This document shows, piece by piece, positions 26,018-37,527 of a stretch of 64,000 bases of DNA. The stretch's first letter is position 1; each line of letters opens with the position of its first letter. The translations under genes and the position numbers were made by a program. The DNA is taken from assembly GCA_013391385.1 (NCBI GenBank), contig JACBFI010000003.1, positions 1 to 64,000 of the forward strand, written 5' to 3'. The notes below the pieces were generated by a model, which saw only the letters and a program-made list of their open reading frames with translations, was not told where the DNA came from and did not search any database. Source of the stretch: Sediminibacterium sp. Gen4. Its GTDB lineage: Bacteria > Bacteroidota > Bacteroidia > Chitinophagales > Chitinophagaceae.

Positions 26018-28111
26018 ATGAAAACAATTATTGCAGAAAAACCAAGCGTAGCAAGAGAAATAGCCGGACTTGTGGGAGCATCCGATAAAAAGGACGGTTA
26101 CCTGACAGGTAACGGCTATTTTGTTACGTGGGCATTCGGTCATTTAATTGGACTGGGAATGCCCGAAGATTACGGCATATCGGGATTTGATAAAGCATCC
26201 CTGCCGATATTGCCCAACCCTTTTTTATTGACCGTTCGTAAGGTCAAAAAGGACAAAGGGTACACCGCCGATACTGGCGCACTAAAGCAACTCAAAGTTA
26301 TTGAGCAGCTTTTTAAGCAAAGCAACAGCATCATCGTTGCTACTGATGCAGGTCGTGAGGGCGAACTCATTTTCAGGTACATTTATGAATACCTGAAATG
26401 CAACAAGCCTTTTGAACGCCTTTGGATAAGTTCGCTTACCGAAAAGGCAATTAAGCAGGGCTTTGACAATCTGAAAGACGGAAAGGAATTTGACGGATTG
26501 TATCAGGCTGCACAAGGCAGAAGCCGTGCCGACTGGCTTGTAGGCATCAATGCTACACAGGCATTGAGCATTGCCGCAGGCAACGGTATCTATTCGCTCG
26601 GACGGGTACAAACGCCTACACTGGCTTTGATATGCAAACGCTACCTCGACAATAAGAATTTCGCAGTAAAGAAATACTGGCAGATACAATTAACCCACAA
26701 CAAAGCGCAGGTTGATTTCAAAAGTATTTCTGCTACCAAATGGGAAGAAAAGCAGCTTGCCGATGATACGCTCAAAACCATTCAGCGTGGCGCAACGGCA
26801 ACCGTTACATCGGTAGAAACAAAAAACGTTACCGAACAACCGCCTTTGCTTTTTGACCTGACAGGCTTACAAAAGGAAGCCAACAAAAGGCTGAAGTTAT
26901 CTGCTGAAGCCACACTCAATATTGCCCAAAGCCTGTACGAAAAGAAGTTTATCACGTATCCACGTACCGGAAGCAAATACATCCCTGAAGATATGTGGGC
27001 TGAAATTCCAAACCTTGTGCGGGCTTTGCAGAACCGTGAGGATTGCAAACAAGCCCTTACCAAAATCAAATGGGGACGGTTCAACAAACGTATCGTGAAT
27101 GACCTCCGTGTAACGGACCATCACGGTTTGTTGATTACGGACAAAGTGCCGTCGGTACTCAATGCAGACGAAAACAAGATTTACAATATGATTGCGCTTC
27201 GATTACTCGAAGCCATATCGCAAGCCTGTATCAAAGAAATAACCGATGTATCGTTACAGGTATTGCACTACGACTTCACAGCTAAAGGCTGTAAAATTCA
27301 GGAACCAGGTTGGCGTTCCATCAAAGGAAGTTTTACTGACGATGGCGAAGAGCCAGTACAAGAACTACCGGAACTGCACAAAGGCGACGAACTTGCTATA
27401 AAAGAAGCTGCCGTTTTAGAAAAGCAAACAAAACCACCAGTGCTTTATACCGAAGCCGGGCTTTTATCTGCTATGGAAACCGCAGGTAAAGAAATTGAGA
27501 ACGAGGAAGAGCGCAAAGCACTTAAAAATATTGGTATCGGTACGCCTGCAACAAGAGCCGCCATTATCGAAACCTTGTTTACCCGTAATTATATTCAACG
27601 GGATAAACGTTCTTTAATCCCTACGGAAAAAGGATTGCAGGTGTACGGGCTTGTGAAAGACCGCAAAATTGCTGATGTGGCGATGACAGCAGAATGGGAA
27701 TTGGCATTGCAGAAAATCGAAAACAACGAAGCCAATGCCGGAATGTTCCAAAAGGAAATGGAAACCTATGCCAAATCCATTACCGATGAATTGCTGCAAA
27801 CTTCCATTGCAAGCACCAATCAGCCAAAACTAACCTGCCCGAAATGCAAAAGTAAACAGCTTATCATTCGTGACAAGATTGTGAAATGCCCCGATGAGGC
27901 TTGTAACTGGGTACAGTTCCGCACGGTCTGCGGTGTACAAATTAGTATTGAAAATGTAACAAACCTTGTCAATAAAGGCAAAACCTCTCTTATCAAAGGA
28001 ATGGAAAGTAAGGCAGGAAAGAAATTCGATGCTTATATCGTACTGAACGATAAAGCCGAAAGCTCCTTTGAGTTTGAGAAAAATAAAACCAATAAGCGCA
28101 ATGGAAAATAA
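26018..28111 (+). CDS. topB: DNA topoisomerase III
   Basis: Type IA topoisomerase, 697 residues. The TOPRIM domain starts at the N-terminus (IIAEKPSVAREIA, then VATDAGREGELIFRYIY), and the catalytic Tyr314 is in KKFITYPRTGS. A C-terminal zinc-ribbon-like piece (CPKCKSKQLIIRDK, CPDEACNW) is present. Such copies are part of the element backbone and probably assist processing or replication of the transferred strand. It is translationally coupled to the next gene by an 11-bp overlap. Confidence 0.95.
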   Translation: MKTIIAEKPSVAREIAGLVGASDKKDGYLTGNGYFVTWAFGHLIGLGMPEDYGISGFDKASLPILPNPFLLTVRKVKKDKGYTADTGALKQLKVIEQLFKQSNSIIVATDAGREGELIFRYIYEYLKCNKPFERLWISSLTEKAIKQGFDNLKDGKEFDGLYQAAQGRSRADWLVGINATQALSIAAGNGIYSLGRVQTPTLALICKRYLDNKNFAVKKYWQIQLTHNKAQVDFKSISATKWEEKQLADDTLKTIQRGATATVTSVETKNVTEQPPLLFDLTGLQKEANKRLKLSAEATLNIAQSLYEKKFITYPRTGSKYIPEDMWAEIPNLVRALQNREDCKQALTKIKWGRFNKRIVNDLRVTDHHGLLITDKVPSVLNADENKIYNMIALRLLEAISQACIKEITDVSLQVLHYDFTAKGCKIQEPGWRSIKGSFTDDGEEPVQELPELHKGDELAIKEAAVLEKQTKPPVLYTEAGLLSAMETAGKEIENEEERKALKNIGIGTPATRAAIIETLFTRNYIQRDKRSLIPTEKGLQVYGLVKDRKIADVAMTAEWELALQKIENNEANAGMFQKEMETYAKSITDELLQTSIASTNQPKLTCPKCKSKQLIIRDKIVKCPDEACNWVQFRTVCGVQISIENVTNLVNKGKTSLIKGMESKAGKKFDAYIVLNDKAESSFEFEKNKTNKRNGK

Positions 28112-28982
28112 ACCGTCTATCGTACCCAAAGAAATAAGAAACCTGATTTATACTGTACGGGGCAAACAGGTAATGTTGGATAGCGACCTCGCTGCCTTAT
28201 ATCACGTAGAAACAAAGAACCTGAATAAAGCCGTTAAAAGAAATATCGAGCGATTTCCGTTATCATTCTGCTTTCAACTGACCGAAGAGGAAGTTGAAAA
28301 CTTGAGGTTCCAATTTGGAACCTCAAGTTTAAATTACGGCGGCAGGCGGTATTTGCCCTATGTTTTTACCGAACAAGGCGTTGCAATGGCTTCTGCCATA
28401 CTACGTTCGGATATAGCAGTTAAAATGAGCGTTGAAATAATGGAAGCCTTTGTAGAAATGCGGCGTATGCTTATCAGCAACGCATCTTTGTTTCATCGTT
28501 TGGATAACATTGAGTTAAAGCAACTGGAAGCCGACCAAAAATTTGAAGAGCTATTTAAGGCTTTGGAAAGCGACAAGCTGCACAGCGAAAAAGGTATTTT
28601 CTACAATGGGCAGGTATTTGATGCCTATGCTTTTGTTTCAGACATAATCCGAAGTGCCAAAACTTCCATTATCCTGCTCGATAATTATGTGGATGATACG
28701 GTGCTTACCTTGTTAGGTAAGCGTAAGAATGATGTATCTGCTACCATCCTTACCAAAAGTGTCAGCAATCAGCTACGGTTAGATTTACAACGTTACAATA
28801 ACCAATATCCTCCGGTAGATGTTGAGCTATTTTCCGATGCCCACGACCGATTTTTGATTATTGATAATTCGGAACTTTATCACATAGGGGCATCGCTCAA
28901 AGACCTGGGCAAAAAATGGTTTGCCTTTTCGAGAATGGATATCGAAGTCGGCAGGATGCTACAAATTCTCAATAAGCCATAA
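28101..28982 (+). CDS. ORF6N domain protein
   Basis: A 293-residue protein with an N-terminal ORF6N DNA-binding domain (YTVRGKQVMLDSDLAALYHV, then RFPLSFCFQLT and YVFTEQGVAMASAILRS), a linker coiled coil and a C-terminal ORF6C-like region ending in FLIIDNSELYHIGASLKDLG. That last part resembles the HxK-less phospholipase-D-like fold seen in some of these proteins; this is tentative. Likely a regulator or antirepressor. The start codon lies inside the end of topB. Confidence 0.88.
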   Translation: MENKPSIVPKEIRNLIYTVRGKQVMLDSDLAALYHVETKNLNKAVKRNIERFPLSFCFQLTEEEVENLRFQFGTSSLNYGGRRYLPYVFTEQGVAMASAILRSDIAVKMSVEIMEAFVEMRRMLISNASLFHRLDNIELKQLEADQKFEELFKALESDKLHSEKGIFYNGQVFDAYAFVSDIIRSAKTSIILLDNYVDDTVLTLLGKRKNDVSATILTKSVSNQLRLDLQRYNNQYPPVDVELFSDAHDRFLIIDNSELYHIGASLKDLGKKWFAFSRMDIEVGRMLQILNKP

Positions 28983-28995
28983 TGTATAGCTGGTT

Positions 28996-31395
28996 CTATT
29001 CTGTCTTTGGGTTTTCTTGTAGTGCTTCATTACGCTTCTTCATTTCTTCTTGCCATAATTCGCCTTGTATTTCTCCCCAAGTCTTAATCTCTAAGTGTTT
29101 TTTGACTGAAAACTCACATAGATTTCCAATCCAATCATTATATCTGTGGTACGACTTAGCCTCATTTTTGTATTCTGAAAAATGGTCGCCAAATTCATTC
29201 GGTAATAATTCTTTGGCAGTTAAAATAAGTATTGGATTTGTTGGTCGATGTCCCACACCAGTTCTAAAATGGTTTACAACTTTTGAAATTTCTACTTTTT
29301 CTTCATCTGTTAATTCCTCATTTAATGTGGCAAAAGTCAAAATTGAGTTTGGAAATTCTGTTCCTAATTCAATCATTCTATCTGCATCGTCAGACGTAAA
29401 GTGTTTGTAGGTCTTGCATTCGCAAAAAATTAAATCTGGAGGAATGCTGTTTTTGTTACCTTCCTGAAGTATCAAGGCGAGGTCAACCTCTTTGGTTGCT
29501 TTATTTTTTATAAGTTCAAAACCAATAAGCGCAGACATATTCCCAGTGGTTTCTGCAAATTCTTCATTAAACAATTTGAGCGTTAAAAATACAGTTATGA
29601 CCCCACCAACTTTATTATTCTTACTAAATGGTCCAATTCCACGATAAGCCCACTTAATATCTTGTGGGTGGTGGGTTGGTAAGCCAAAGTTGTTTCTGCA
29701 AATGGCACAAGTCATTGTCTCCATTAAATCCGTGGGAAGATAAAAAGCGTGTTGATGGCAAACTTCACATTGGAGAATTGAGCCAAATTCAATTATCTTA
29801 TTTTCTATGATTTTTTTTATGTAGGAGTTGACTTGTTCATTATCATTAATTTTTAGGCTCTTCTTGATTTCTCCAACTAATTGTTGATGGTAAACGGTTT
29901 TTCCGTCTTCAATTAATTCGAGTATTTTAAGTGAGGATTTATTTTGTAAAAAATATGAGCCTCGTATGCCCCCAATATTCTTTAATACTTCTTTTGCTAA
30001 ACGACCATTGGATGTTTGGTTTAATTTGTTGCCGCTTTTAGCGAAAAATACTTTGAAAAAATCTTTGGCTTTTGGAATGAAAAAATACACTTCGTCATCC
30101 TCCCGTCGAACATAGTGACTTAATCCCCCTTTGGATAACCGCCATTTGTCCCTGCCAAAAGAATGAGTTAATCTTATCCAGTCGATTGTTTCAATTCCAT
30201 ATATAAGCCCCGCATCATTCAAATATTCATCAAAGTAATTAAATGTAAGGTTTACTTTATGTGAGGCTGCGAGGTTGTAGTTGTATTTAAGTTTGAACGG
30301 TATGTCATCAGTTTTAAACTTCACATAATTTTCCTTTACTTCTACTTGCGAATAGGTGGAATTAATTTGTGTCTGTGCGCACAATACCTTATCTGCTTCC
30401 AATACCGACCTATCTTCTGACCAAAATCTCGGAAACCAACCTTGAAATGCGAAATTAAGATTACCTCCTATTTCGTTTTTAATATCTTGAAGTTTTTGTT
30501 CAATTTCTTGTCTCTGCTCCGGAGTTGCTGAAGTGCTAACTTGAAAATTAACGATTGAGAAACTTTGAGATTTGTCTTCTTGAAACTTGCAAAATCTTTT
30601 TATAAATCCATTAAAGTATTCATTGCTAATTTGGCTAAGCGGGATAGGAATAATGCTCCAACCAAGCGCTCGCAAATTCCAATAATTGATAATGTCATTT
30701 AACCTTGTCTCGTTTAGAAAATATATTCCTTCGCCTTTATACCAACGTCTTTCAGACAAAGATTTAATCGCTTCTACATTGATATCTAATGTGCTAATGT
30801 TCTCATTCGGAAAATGTTCAGCAATATTCTCAAAAGTAATTTCGGGCTGTTCAAAATATGCATAGGGTTTTAATTGATTACTCAATTCTTTTTGAAAGCT
30901 GTCCACAAAGCAGCCAATGAAGGACTTTAAAAATAATCCTGAACTTTCTGTGTTGGGAAGTGAAAGTTTTAAGTTATCGTTTCTTACGAATTTAAACTCT
31001 GTTTCAATGGTATGAGAAATTAATTCAAGAATACTTATGCCGTATCTAATTTCGCCTTTTTCAGTGCAAGAAAGAAACTCTTCAATTGTTAGTAAAGTTC
31101 TATCCCCGATTAATGTCTTTATGTAATTCTCATCTAAAGAACTGTCATAAAGAATTATGTCGGGGTCAAAATTGTCTATTGTATTTATGTAATAATTTGA
31201 AGCGTCATACTCAATTGCATATTCCCTAACGAATGCTTCTGGTAAATCTGAATGAAGTGGCAGAATTGGGCTGAAAATACCACCCCAATATGAAAATGCA
31301 ATTTTTACTGCACGTTCAAATTTGCTTTCATTGTCAGGTTCAATTAAAAAACAAAATCTTATCGGCGATACTGCCTGATTTACTCCTATAGTCAT
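28996..31395 (-). CDS. Unknown 799-residue protein with zinc ribbon and PD-(D/E)XK-like motif
   Basis: I do not recognise the family. The N-terminal half begins RFCFLIEPDNESKFERAVK and SYWGGIFSPILPL and has no membrane segment. A zinc ribbon is formed by Cys543, Cys546, Cys563 and Cys566 (CEVC ... CAIC). About 70 residues later comes a nuclease-like signature: Glu636/Asp638 in KEVDLALIL and Glu659-x-Lys661 in LIFCECKTYKH, as in PD-(D/E)XK restriction-type enzymes. The gene is AT-rich compared with its neighbours, is alone on the opposite strand, and separates two parts of the element backbone, so it is cargo, possibly a defence protein. That role is inference. Confidence 0.6.
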   Translation of the reverse strand: MTIGVNQAVSPIRFCFLIEPDNESKFERAVKIAFSYWGGIFSPILPLHSDLPEAFVREYAIEYDASNYYINTIDNFDPDIILYDSSLDENYIKTLIGDRTLLTIEEFLSCTEKGEIRYGISILELISHTIETEFKFVRNDNLKLSLPNTESSGLFLKSFIGCFVDSFQKELSNQLKPYAYFEQPEITFENIAEHFPNENISTLDINVEAIKSLSERRWYKGEGIYFLNETRLNDIINYWNLRALGWSIIPIPLSQISNEYFNGFIKRFCKFQEDKSQSFSIVNFQVSTSATPEQRQEIEQKLQDIKNEIGGNLNFAFQGWFPRFWSEDRSVLEADKVLCAQTQINSTYSQVEVKENYVKFKTDDIPFKLKYNYNLAASHKVNLTFNYFDEYLNDAGLIYGIETIDWIRLTHSFGRDKWRLSKGGLSHYVRREDDEVYFFIPKAKDFFKVFFAKSGNKLNQTSNGRLAKEVLKNIGGIRGSYFLQNKSSLKILELIEDGKTVYHQQLVGEIKKSLKINDNEQVNSYIKKIIENKIIEFGSILQCEVCHQHAFYLPTDLMETMTCAICRNNFGLPTHHPQDIKWAYRGIGPFSKNNKVGGVITVFLTLKLFNEEFAETTGNMSALIGFELIKNKATKEVDLALILQEGNKNSIPPDLIFCECKTYKHFTSDDADRMIELGTEFPNSILTFATLNEELTDEEKVEISKVVNHFRTGVGHRPTNPILILTAKELLPNEFGDHFSEYKNEAKSYHRYNDWIGNLCEFSVKKHLEIKTWGEIQGELWQEEMKKRNEALQENPKTE

Positions 31396-31547
31396 TTATT
31401 ACTGTCTTATTAATGAATATCACTTAAAGTCTTTCCTTAAATAATCACAAATTCTTAAAGATACGCAGTACGTATTCTGTGATAACGCCAGCCAAGTATT
31501 TGTTTCCCAAAAATACAAATTAAATTCCTGGCTAATAAGGTTCTTAC

Positions 31548-31582
31548 GCCAAATCCTGCCACTCAACGCCAAACCCTACAAC
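31548..31582 (+). promoter_or_regulatory. Element-wide two-box motif before the DUF1896 operon
   Basis: GCCAAATCCTGCC, seven nt, then GCCAAACCCTACAAC. It aligns without gaps to the copy at 62637-62671 and ends 67 nt before the DUF1896 start. The surrounding gap (31396-31649) has no gene. Confidence 0.65.
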
Positions 31583-31649
31583 ATTTTCAAAGGCATTTGT
31601 TCCTGCTTCTAATTTTAGGATTTAAGTAAAATTCTAAACAAAATAAAGT

Positions 31650-32087
31650 ATGGATGTACAGCAAAAAGACCTATCGTATTTCAGATTAAGACTGCAAGAA
31701 TTATTAAACAGCAGCTTCCCCGAAAAGGCATACGACCAAAAATTTATAGACCAACGGTCTTCGTGGGCTGCCAACGCTTACGAGGGTGCTTTTCGTTCGG
31801 GAAACGCCGTTGAGCAATGCGATGAAATAGCCAACTACATTCTTTTTGAGGGCTTGCACTTCTCCAAGTTCGACACGGTTTTCAAAGTGGTATGCAATGA
31901 ATTTGATACCATAATGGCAGATGAGGAACTGCGACCGTTCGCCTTTAAAATGTTTCCAGTTTGTGAGCCTGTTTTCGCAGGGTATGAATTAACGGATGAT
32001 TTCGCTAACGGAAATGAGTTTGATGTACTCTATACCGAACTGACCGGAACCATCTCAATATGGATTGACGAAAATGGGCTTCATTAA
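31650..32087 (+). CDS. DUF1896 domain protein
   Basis: A 145-residue protein of a family restricted largely to conjugative elements of Bacteroidota; function unknown. Conserved features are the N-terminal [20 protein letters not shown] and the [21 protein letters not shown] block with [15 protein letters not shown]. It overlaps the start of the giant methylase-helicase, which implies coupled translation and a joint function. Confidence 0.85.
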   Translation: MDVQQKDLSYFRLRLQELLNSSFPEKAYDQKFIDQRSSWAANAYEGAFRSGNAVEQCDEIANYILFEGLHFSKFDTVFKVVCNEFDTIMADEELRPFAFKMFPVCEPVFAGYELTDDFANGNEFDVLYTELTGTISIWIDENGLH

Positions 32088-35000
32088 GCGGTTCCATCTC
32101 CAACAGAATATTGATGCCCTACGAATTGTTTTTAAACTGGAAAAGGAGAAACGGCAAGCCACCGTAGGCGAAAGACTGCTAATGATGCGATACAGCGGAT
32201 TTGGCGGTCTTAAATTCGTTCTAAACCCCATAGAAAACGAAATAGACATCAACAATTGGAGAAAAACGGAACACGACCTTTTTCCACTTACGCAGGAACT
32301 CCACCAACTACTCAAAGAAAATTCCGAAGACGATAAGCAATACCGCAGGTATGTGGATAGTATGAAAAGTTCCGTACTGACGGCTTTTTATACACCGCCA
32401 AAGGTTATAGATGCCATTTCATACGCTTTGCGTGATAATGGTCTGCACATTGATAAATTCCTTGAACCCTCCGCAGGTATCGGTTCATTTATCCAATCCT
32501 TTGCAGAAAATCAGGAAGTCAGTGTTACTGCTTATGAAAAGGACTTGCTCACAGGGAAAATTTTAAAACAACTTTATCCTGAAAGCAACATCCGTATTAA
32601 CGGTTTTGAGGAAATCCCCGAAAGGGAGCAAAACAGCTATGATGTAATCGCCAGTAACATTCCGTTCGGCGATACCTCCGTTTTTGACCTTTCATACTCA
32701 CGTAGCAGGGACAATGCCAAAATACAAGCTGCCCGAAGCATACACAATTACTTCTTTCTAAAAGGTACTGATATGCTGCGTGAGGGTGGTTTGTTGGCTT
32801 ACATCACTTCGCAGGGCATCCTGAACAGTCCTAAAAATGAACCCATACGCAGGGCATTGATGCAGGATAATAATTTGGTGTCGGTTGTAAGATTGCCCAA
32901 CAACCTGTTTACCGAATACGCAGGTACGGAAGTCGGTAGTGATTTGATTATCCTGCAAAAGAATACAGCAAAACAAAATCTGACCGAAAGGGAAGATCTG
33001 TTTTGTCAAAGCAAGCCATCCGAATATAATACGCCTGGCAATGCACTCTTTCAAGACGGTACACGAATTATCCATACCGACCAAAAATTAGATACCGACC
33101 CATACGGACAACCTGCCTTAATCTATACGCATAAAGGCGGTGTTGAGGGCATTGCCAAAGATTTAAAACAAATGCTTTCCGAAGATTTTGGAAAGCACCT
33201 GAATTTGAATTTGTACAGAGGCGAACGAAATGATGAACCTGTTAGACAAATTCCAATTGAACCAAAGGTTACGCCTCCGGTAATCGACCCTGTAATCATT
33301 CAGCAACAACCGCAACCCGTAACCGCTTCGATAACGCATCAGGAAAGCCCGCAGGAATTACAGCAACTAAGCATTTTTGACCTGTTTGAAAGTGCGGGCG
33401 AACCTGTAATGGTGCTTACTCCACCTAAAAGAGCCACCCAATCCAAAAGACATAACACTAACAAAAGTAGAGGTACAATAAGCCGTCAGCCCGACCTGTT
33501 CAGTAGTGCGAAGCAACCTTATACACCGCTAAAATCTAATGGTACTGCCAATGGAACCCACCCAATAAACGGCAAAAAACAGGAAGCTATCGGCGACCTG
33601 TTTTCACAAATAAACGGGAATGGCCAGTCTGATAAGACAGCCATTCCCGCTATCAATATTAATGCTGTTCCTGAACCTGCTTCGTACAGTGGCGAACTGC
33701 AATCGTTCCACCGTAACGATTGCCTTGTAATGGATAACGGTTGGGTGGGTTATCTGCAAGATGTGCAAAGGAACGACGAAAAGGCAACAGCAATCTTTCA
33801 TCCGTTGCAGTTGCCGACCTCACAGAAAGCAAGAGCCGAAGCGTACATAACCGTAAGAGATAGCTATATCAACCTTTATCAAAAAGAAGCTGAAAAGCAG
33901 ACCGAGCATAAAGCTGAACGGGAAACGCTGAACCTCCTATACGATGCCTTTACCAAAAAATACGGCAATCTTAATGCTGCCGACAATGCCAAGTTGATAA
34001 AGACAGACAGTGCAAGTAAAGAAATTCCTTATCTGGAGCGCATCATCGGCGGTGTCATACACAAAGCGGATATATTCAGCCGTCCGGTTAGTTTTTCTAT
34101 TACCACGTTAGCAACTGATAATCCTGAAGAGGCTTTAGCCGCATCGCTGAACAAATACGGAAGCGTTGATTTGGATTTTATGTCCGAAATCAGCAGCCTG
34201 CCTGCCGATACCCTGAAAGAAGCCTTGCACGGGCGGTTGTTCTACAATCCGTTACAACAGGAATACGAAATAGCAGAACGTTGGATTGCAGGCAACGTTG
34301 TAGAGAAAGCCAATGAGGTAAAAGTTTATCTCGAAAACAATCCCGATGATACCGAAGCCAAAGCAAGCCTTACGGCATTAATAGATGCCCGACCAAGACG
34401 GATTGAATTTGAGGAACTGGATTTTAACCTCGGCGAACGTTGGATACCTACCGGAATTTATGCCCGTTTCGCTTCGCACCTGTTCGATGCGGATGTTGTG
34501 GTTCATTACTCCGAAAGCTCCGATGATTTTTCCGTGAAGTGCCATCAGGGCAATATGAACATTTGGGAAAAATATGCCGTCAAAGCTGAAAGCCGCACGT
34601 TTGACGGTGTTGCCCTGCTCAAACACGCCCTTGTCAATACTACGCCTGATATAACCAAAAAAGTAATGGTTGGCGACCAAGAGGTAAAAGTGCGGGATAT
34701 GGAAGCCATACAAATGGCGAACACCAAGATTGATGAAATCCGTACCTCTTTTACCGACTGGTTACACGCACAGAACGATGAGTTTAAAAACAGGCTGACC
34801 GACCAGTACAACGATACTTTTAACTGTTTCGTTCGCCCGAACTATGACGGAAGCCATCAGGACTTTCCGGGATTAGACCGTAAGGCGGCGGGCATTGAAG
34901 ACCTGTATTCAAGTCAAAAGGACACCGTTTGGATGATAAAGCTGAACAATGGTGCTATTTGTGACCACGAAGTAGGCGCAGGAAAAACGCTTGTAATGTG

Positions 35001-37518
35001 TACGGCAGCGCAGGAAATGAAGCGATTGGGATTAGCCTATAAGCCAATGATTATCGGGCTGAAAGCGAATATACCTGCCATTGCTGAAGATTACCGCAAA
35101 GCCTATCCACACGCTAAAATCCTTTATCCAGGCATTGATGACTTTACCCCGCAAAAACGCCTGCGGATTTTCGGGGATATAAAAAATAATGAGTGGGATT
35201 GTGTGATACTCACACACGACCAGTTCGGAATGATACCACAATCTCCCGAAATACAAAAGGAAATCCTCGAAATAGAATTAGACAGCGTAGAGCGTAACCT
35301 CGATGCGCTGAAATCGCAAGGCAAGGAAGTGACAAGGGGAATGCTCGCCGGGGTAATCAAAAGGAAAGAAAACCTTGAAGTAAAGCTGAAAACGCTGCAA
35401 CACGATATTGAAAACCGCAAGGATGATATTGTGGACTTTAAGATGATGGGCATCGACCACCTGTTTGTGGATGAAAGCCACCAATTCAAAAACCTGATGT
35501 TCAACACCCGCCATACACGGGTTGCCGGACTGGGTAACGTGGACGGCAGCCAAAAGGCACTCAACCTGCTGTTTGCTATTCGCACTATTCAGGAGCGTAC
35601 CAATGCGGATATGGGCGCAACCTTTCTTTCGGGTACAACCATCAGCAATTCATTAACGGAGCTGTACCTGCTGTTCAAATACCTGCGCCCCCGTGCATTG
35701 GAAAAACAGGGCATCCATTCTTTTGATGCGTGGGCTGCTATCTACGCAAGGAAAACTACGGATTATGAATTTTCGGTAGCCAACAATATCGTGGCTAAAG
35801 AGCGTTTCCGCTATTTTATCAAAGTGCCGGAACTGGCGCAGTTCTATTCTGAAATTACGGATTACAGAACGGCAAAGGATATTGGTATTGACCGCCCCAA
35901 TAAAAACGAAATTCTTTATAACATACCGCCAACGCCCGACCAAGAAGCCTTTATCCAAAGCCTGATGCAGTTCGCCAAAACAGGAAATGCAGAACTGTTG
36001 GGCAGACCAAAGCTAAGTGCAAGCGAAGAAAAAGCAAAGATGCTCATTGCTACGGATTACGCCCGTAAGATGTCGCTTGATATGCGTATGGTAAGCGGTA
36101 TTTATGACGACCATCCCGACAACAAGGCTTCGCATTGTGCGGCAAATATCGCCAAGTATTACAACCAGTTCAACGCACAAAAAGGAACGCAGTTCGTTTT
36201 CTCGGATTTGGGAACCTACAAGCCGGGCGAATGGAATGTGTACTCCGAAATTAAACGCAAGCTCGTGGAAGACCACGGCATACCTGCGCACGAAGTCAGG
36301 TTTATTCAGGAAGCGAGAAATGATAAGCAACGCAGGGAACTTATCAATGGGATGAACGAGGGCAAAATCCGTGTGCTGTTCGGTTCTACAAGTATGCTCG
36401 GAACTGGCGTAAACGCACAGAAAAGAGCCGTTGCCGTTCATCATTTAGATACACCGTGGCGACCGTCAGACCTTGCCCAAAGGGACGGGCGGGCAATCCG
36501 TAAAGGCAATGAGATTGCCAAATTCTTTGCCGATAATAAAGTGGCTGTTATCATTTATGCCGTTGAAAAGTCTTTGGATAGTTATAAGTTTAACCTGCTG
36601 TATAATAAGCAGATTTTCATCGACCAGTTAAAGACCAATAACCTGACCAAAAGAACGATTGACGAGGGAAGTATGGACGAAAAATCGGGAATGAATTTTT
36701 CGGAATATGTGGCAATCCTTTCAGGTAATACAGACCTGTTGGACAAAGCCAAACTGGAAAAACAGATTGCCGGACTGGAAAGTGAAAAGCAGGCGTTCAA
36801 CCGTTCTAAATCCAGTGCTAAATTTAGAGTACAGGACTATATGGAATTATTGGAAAGCACTCAATCCCGTTTAAACAGGATGAGCCTTGACTGGGAGAAC
36901 TTACAGCAACGCATACAAAAACGCCCGGATGGTGCTATCGCCAATCCTGTGCTGTTGGACGGCTTGCAACTCAATGCAAATCCGAAACAAATCGGTGCGA
37001 AGCTGAACGAGATTGCGGACAAAGCTCGCACCGGAGGTCAGTATGAAGAAATAGGCAGCTTGTATGGTTTTACGCTGTTGGTCAAAACCGAAATATCAGA
37101 AAAAGAGGGTGTTGATATTCGGGTAAACCGCTTTTTAGTGCAGGGCGAGGGCAATATCAAATACACTTACAACAACGGTCTAATAGCAAAAGACCCCGAA
37201 ACTGCGGCAATGAATTTTTTGAGGGCTTTGGAAAAACTGCCGGGGTTTGTGAAACAGGAACAGGAGAAAATCGCTGAAATACAAAAAGACCTGCCTATAC
37301 TTCAGGAAGTGGTTAACGGTACTTGGTCTAAGGAAAGCCGATTGAGCGAACTTAAAACAGAACTGGCAGCCGTGGAAAGAAAGATACAGCTATCCATAGA
37401 GCCTGTAAAACAAAGCGAAGAAGCTGTGGAGCAGGTAGAGAAGTGGAAAGAAACCCCAACGGGTTCGGAAAGCATTGTACGGACAAAAGGTATTTATTTG
37501 CCACGAGGTGTATTATAA
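32074..37518 (+). CDS. Giant N6-DNA methylase-like / SNF2-like helicase fusion
   Basis: An 1814-residue protein of the kind encoded in Bacteroidota elements and comparable to phage P1 DarB in combining methylase and helicase parts. The N-terminal methylase domain has [15 protein letters not shown] (SAM motif I) and SNIPF (195-199) where NPPF/NPPY is usual. A variable proline/glutamine-rich linker follows (about 390-560). The superfamily-2 helicase has Walker A GAGKT (Lys971), DESH (1133-1136) and motif [14 protein letters not shown] from Gln1469. A C-terminal coiled coil ends the protein. Likely protects or remodels element DNA; catalytic activity of the methylase is uncertain. The start at 32074 is chosen for the short overlap with DUF1896; an ATG at 32065 is also possible. 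Confidence 0.88.
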   Translation: MGFIKRFHLQQNIDALRIVFKLEKEKRQATVGERLLMMRYSGFGGLKFVLNPIENEIDINNWRKTEHDLFPLTQELHQLLKENSEDDKQYRRYVDSMKSSVLTAFYTPPKVIDAISYALRDNGLHIDKFLEPSAGIGSFIQSFAENQEVSVTAYEKDLLTGKILKQLYPESNIRINGFEEIPEREQNSYDVIASNIPFGDTSVFDLSYSRSRDNAKIQAARSIHNYFFLKGTDMLREGGLLAYITSQGILNSPKNEPIRRALMQDNNLVSVVRLPNNLFTEYAGTEVGSDLIILQKNTAKQNLTEREDLFCQSKPSEYNTPGNALFQDGTRIIHTDQKLDTDPYGQPALIYTHKGGVEGIAKDLKQMLSEDFGKHLNLNLYRGERNDEPVRQIPIEPKVTPPVIDPVIIQQQPQPVTASITHQESPQELQQLSIFDLFESAGEPVMVLTPPKRATQSKRHNTNKSRGTISRQPDLFSSAKQPYTPLKSNGTANGTHPINGKKQEAIGDLFSQINGNGQSDKTAIPAININAVPEPASYSGELQSFHRNDCLVMDNGWVGYLQDVQRNDEKATAIFHPLQLPTSQKARAEAYITVRDSYINLYQKEAEKQTEHKAERETLNLLYDAFTKKYGNLNAADNAKLIKTDSASKEIPYLERIIGGVIHKADIFSRPVSFSITTLATDNPEEALAASLNKYGSVDLDFMSEISSLPADTLKEALHGRLFYNPLQQEYEIAERWIAGNVVEKANEVKVYLENNPDDTEAKASLTALIDARPRRIEFEELDFNLGERWIPTGIYARFASHLFDADVVVHYSESSDDFSVKCHQGNMNIWEKYAVKAESRTFDGVALLKHALVNTTPDITKKVMVGDQEVKVRDMEAIQMANTKIDEIRTSFTDWLHAQNDEFKNRLTDQYNDTFNCFVRPNYDGSHQDFPGLDRKAAGIEDLYSSQKDTVWMIKLNNGAICDHEVGAGKTLVMCTAAQEMKRLGLAYKPMIIGLKANIPAIAEDYRKAYPHAKILYPGIDDFTPQKRLRIFGDIKNNEWDCVILTHDQFGMIPQSPEIQKEILEIELDSVERNLDALKSQGKEVTRGMLAGVIKRKENLEVKLKTLQHDIENRKDDIVDFKMMGIDHLFVDESHQFKNLMFNTRHTRVAGLGNVDGSQKALNLLFAIRTIQERTNADMGATFLSGTTISNSLTELYLLFKYLRPRALEKQGIHSFDAWAAIYARKTTDYEFSVANNIVAKERFRYFIKVPELAQFYSEITDYRTAKDIGIDRPNKNEILYNIPPTPDQEAFIQSLMQFAKTGNAELLGRPKLSASEEKAKMLIATDYARKMSLDMRMVSGIYDDHPDNKASHCAANIAKYYNQFNAQKGTQFVFSDLGTYKPGEWNVYSEIKRKLVEDHGIPAHEVRFIQEARNDKQRRELINGMNEGKIRVLFGSTSMLGTGVNAQKRAVAVHHLDTPWRPSDLAQRDGRAIRKGNEIAKFFADNKVAVIIYAVEKSLDSYKFNLLYNKQIFIDQLKTNNLTKRTIDEGSMDEKSGMNFSEYVAILSGNTDLLDKAKLEKQIAGLESEKQAFNRSKSSAKFRVQDYMELLESTQSRLNRMSLDWENLQQRIQKRPDGAIANPVLLDGLQLNANPKQIGAKLNEIADKARTGGQYEEIGSLYGFTLLVKTEISEKEGVDIRVNRFLVQGEGNIKYTYNNGLIAKDPETAAMNFLRALEKLPGFVKQEQEKIAEIQKDLPILQEVVNGTWSKESRLSELKTELAAVERKIQLSIEPVKQSEEAVEQVEKWKETPTGSESIVRTKGIYLPRGVL

Positions 37519-37527
37519 GAAAGGTTA

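Noticed and set aside
25487-26143. Open frame antisense to the DUF3945 gene with hydrophobic segments
   Set aside because: It is a shadow of Gln/Lys-rich codons; no start context and no recognisable domain.
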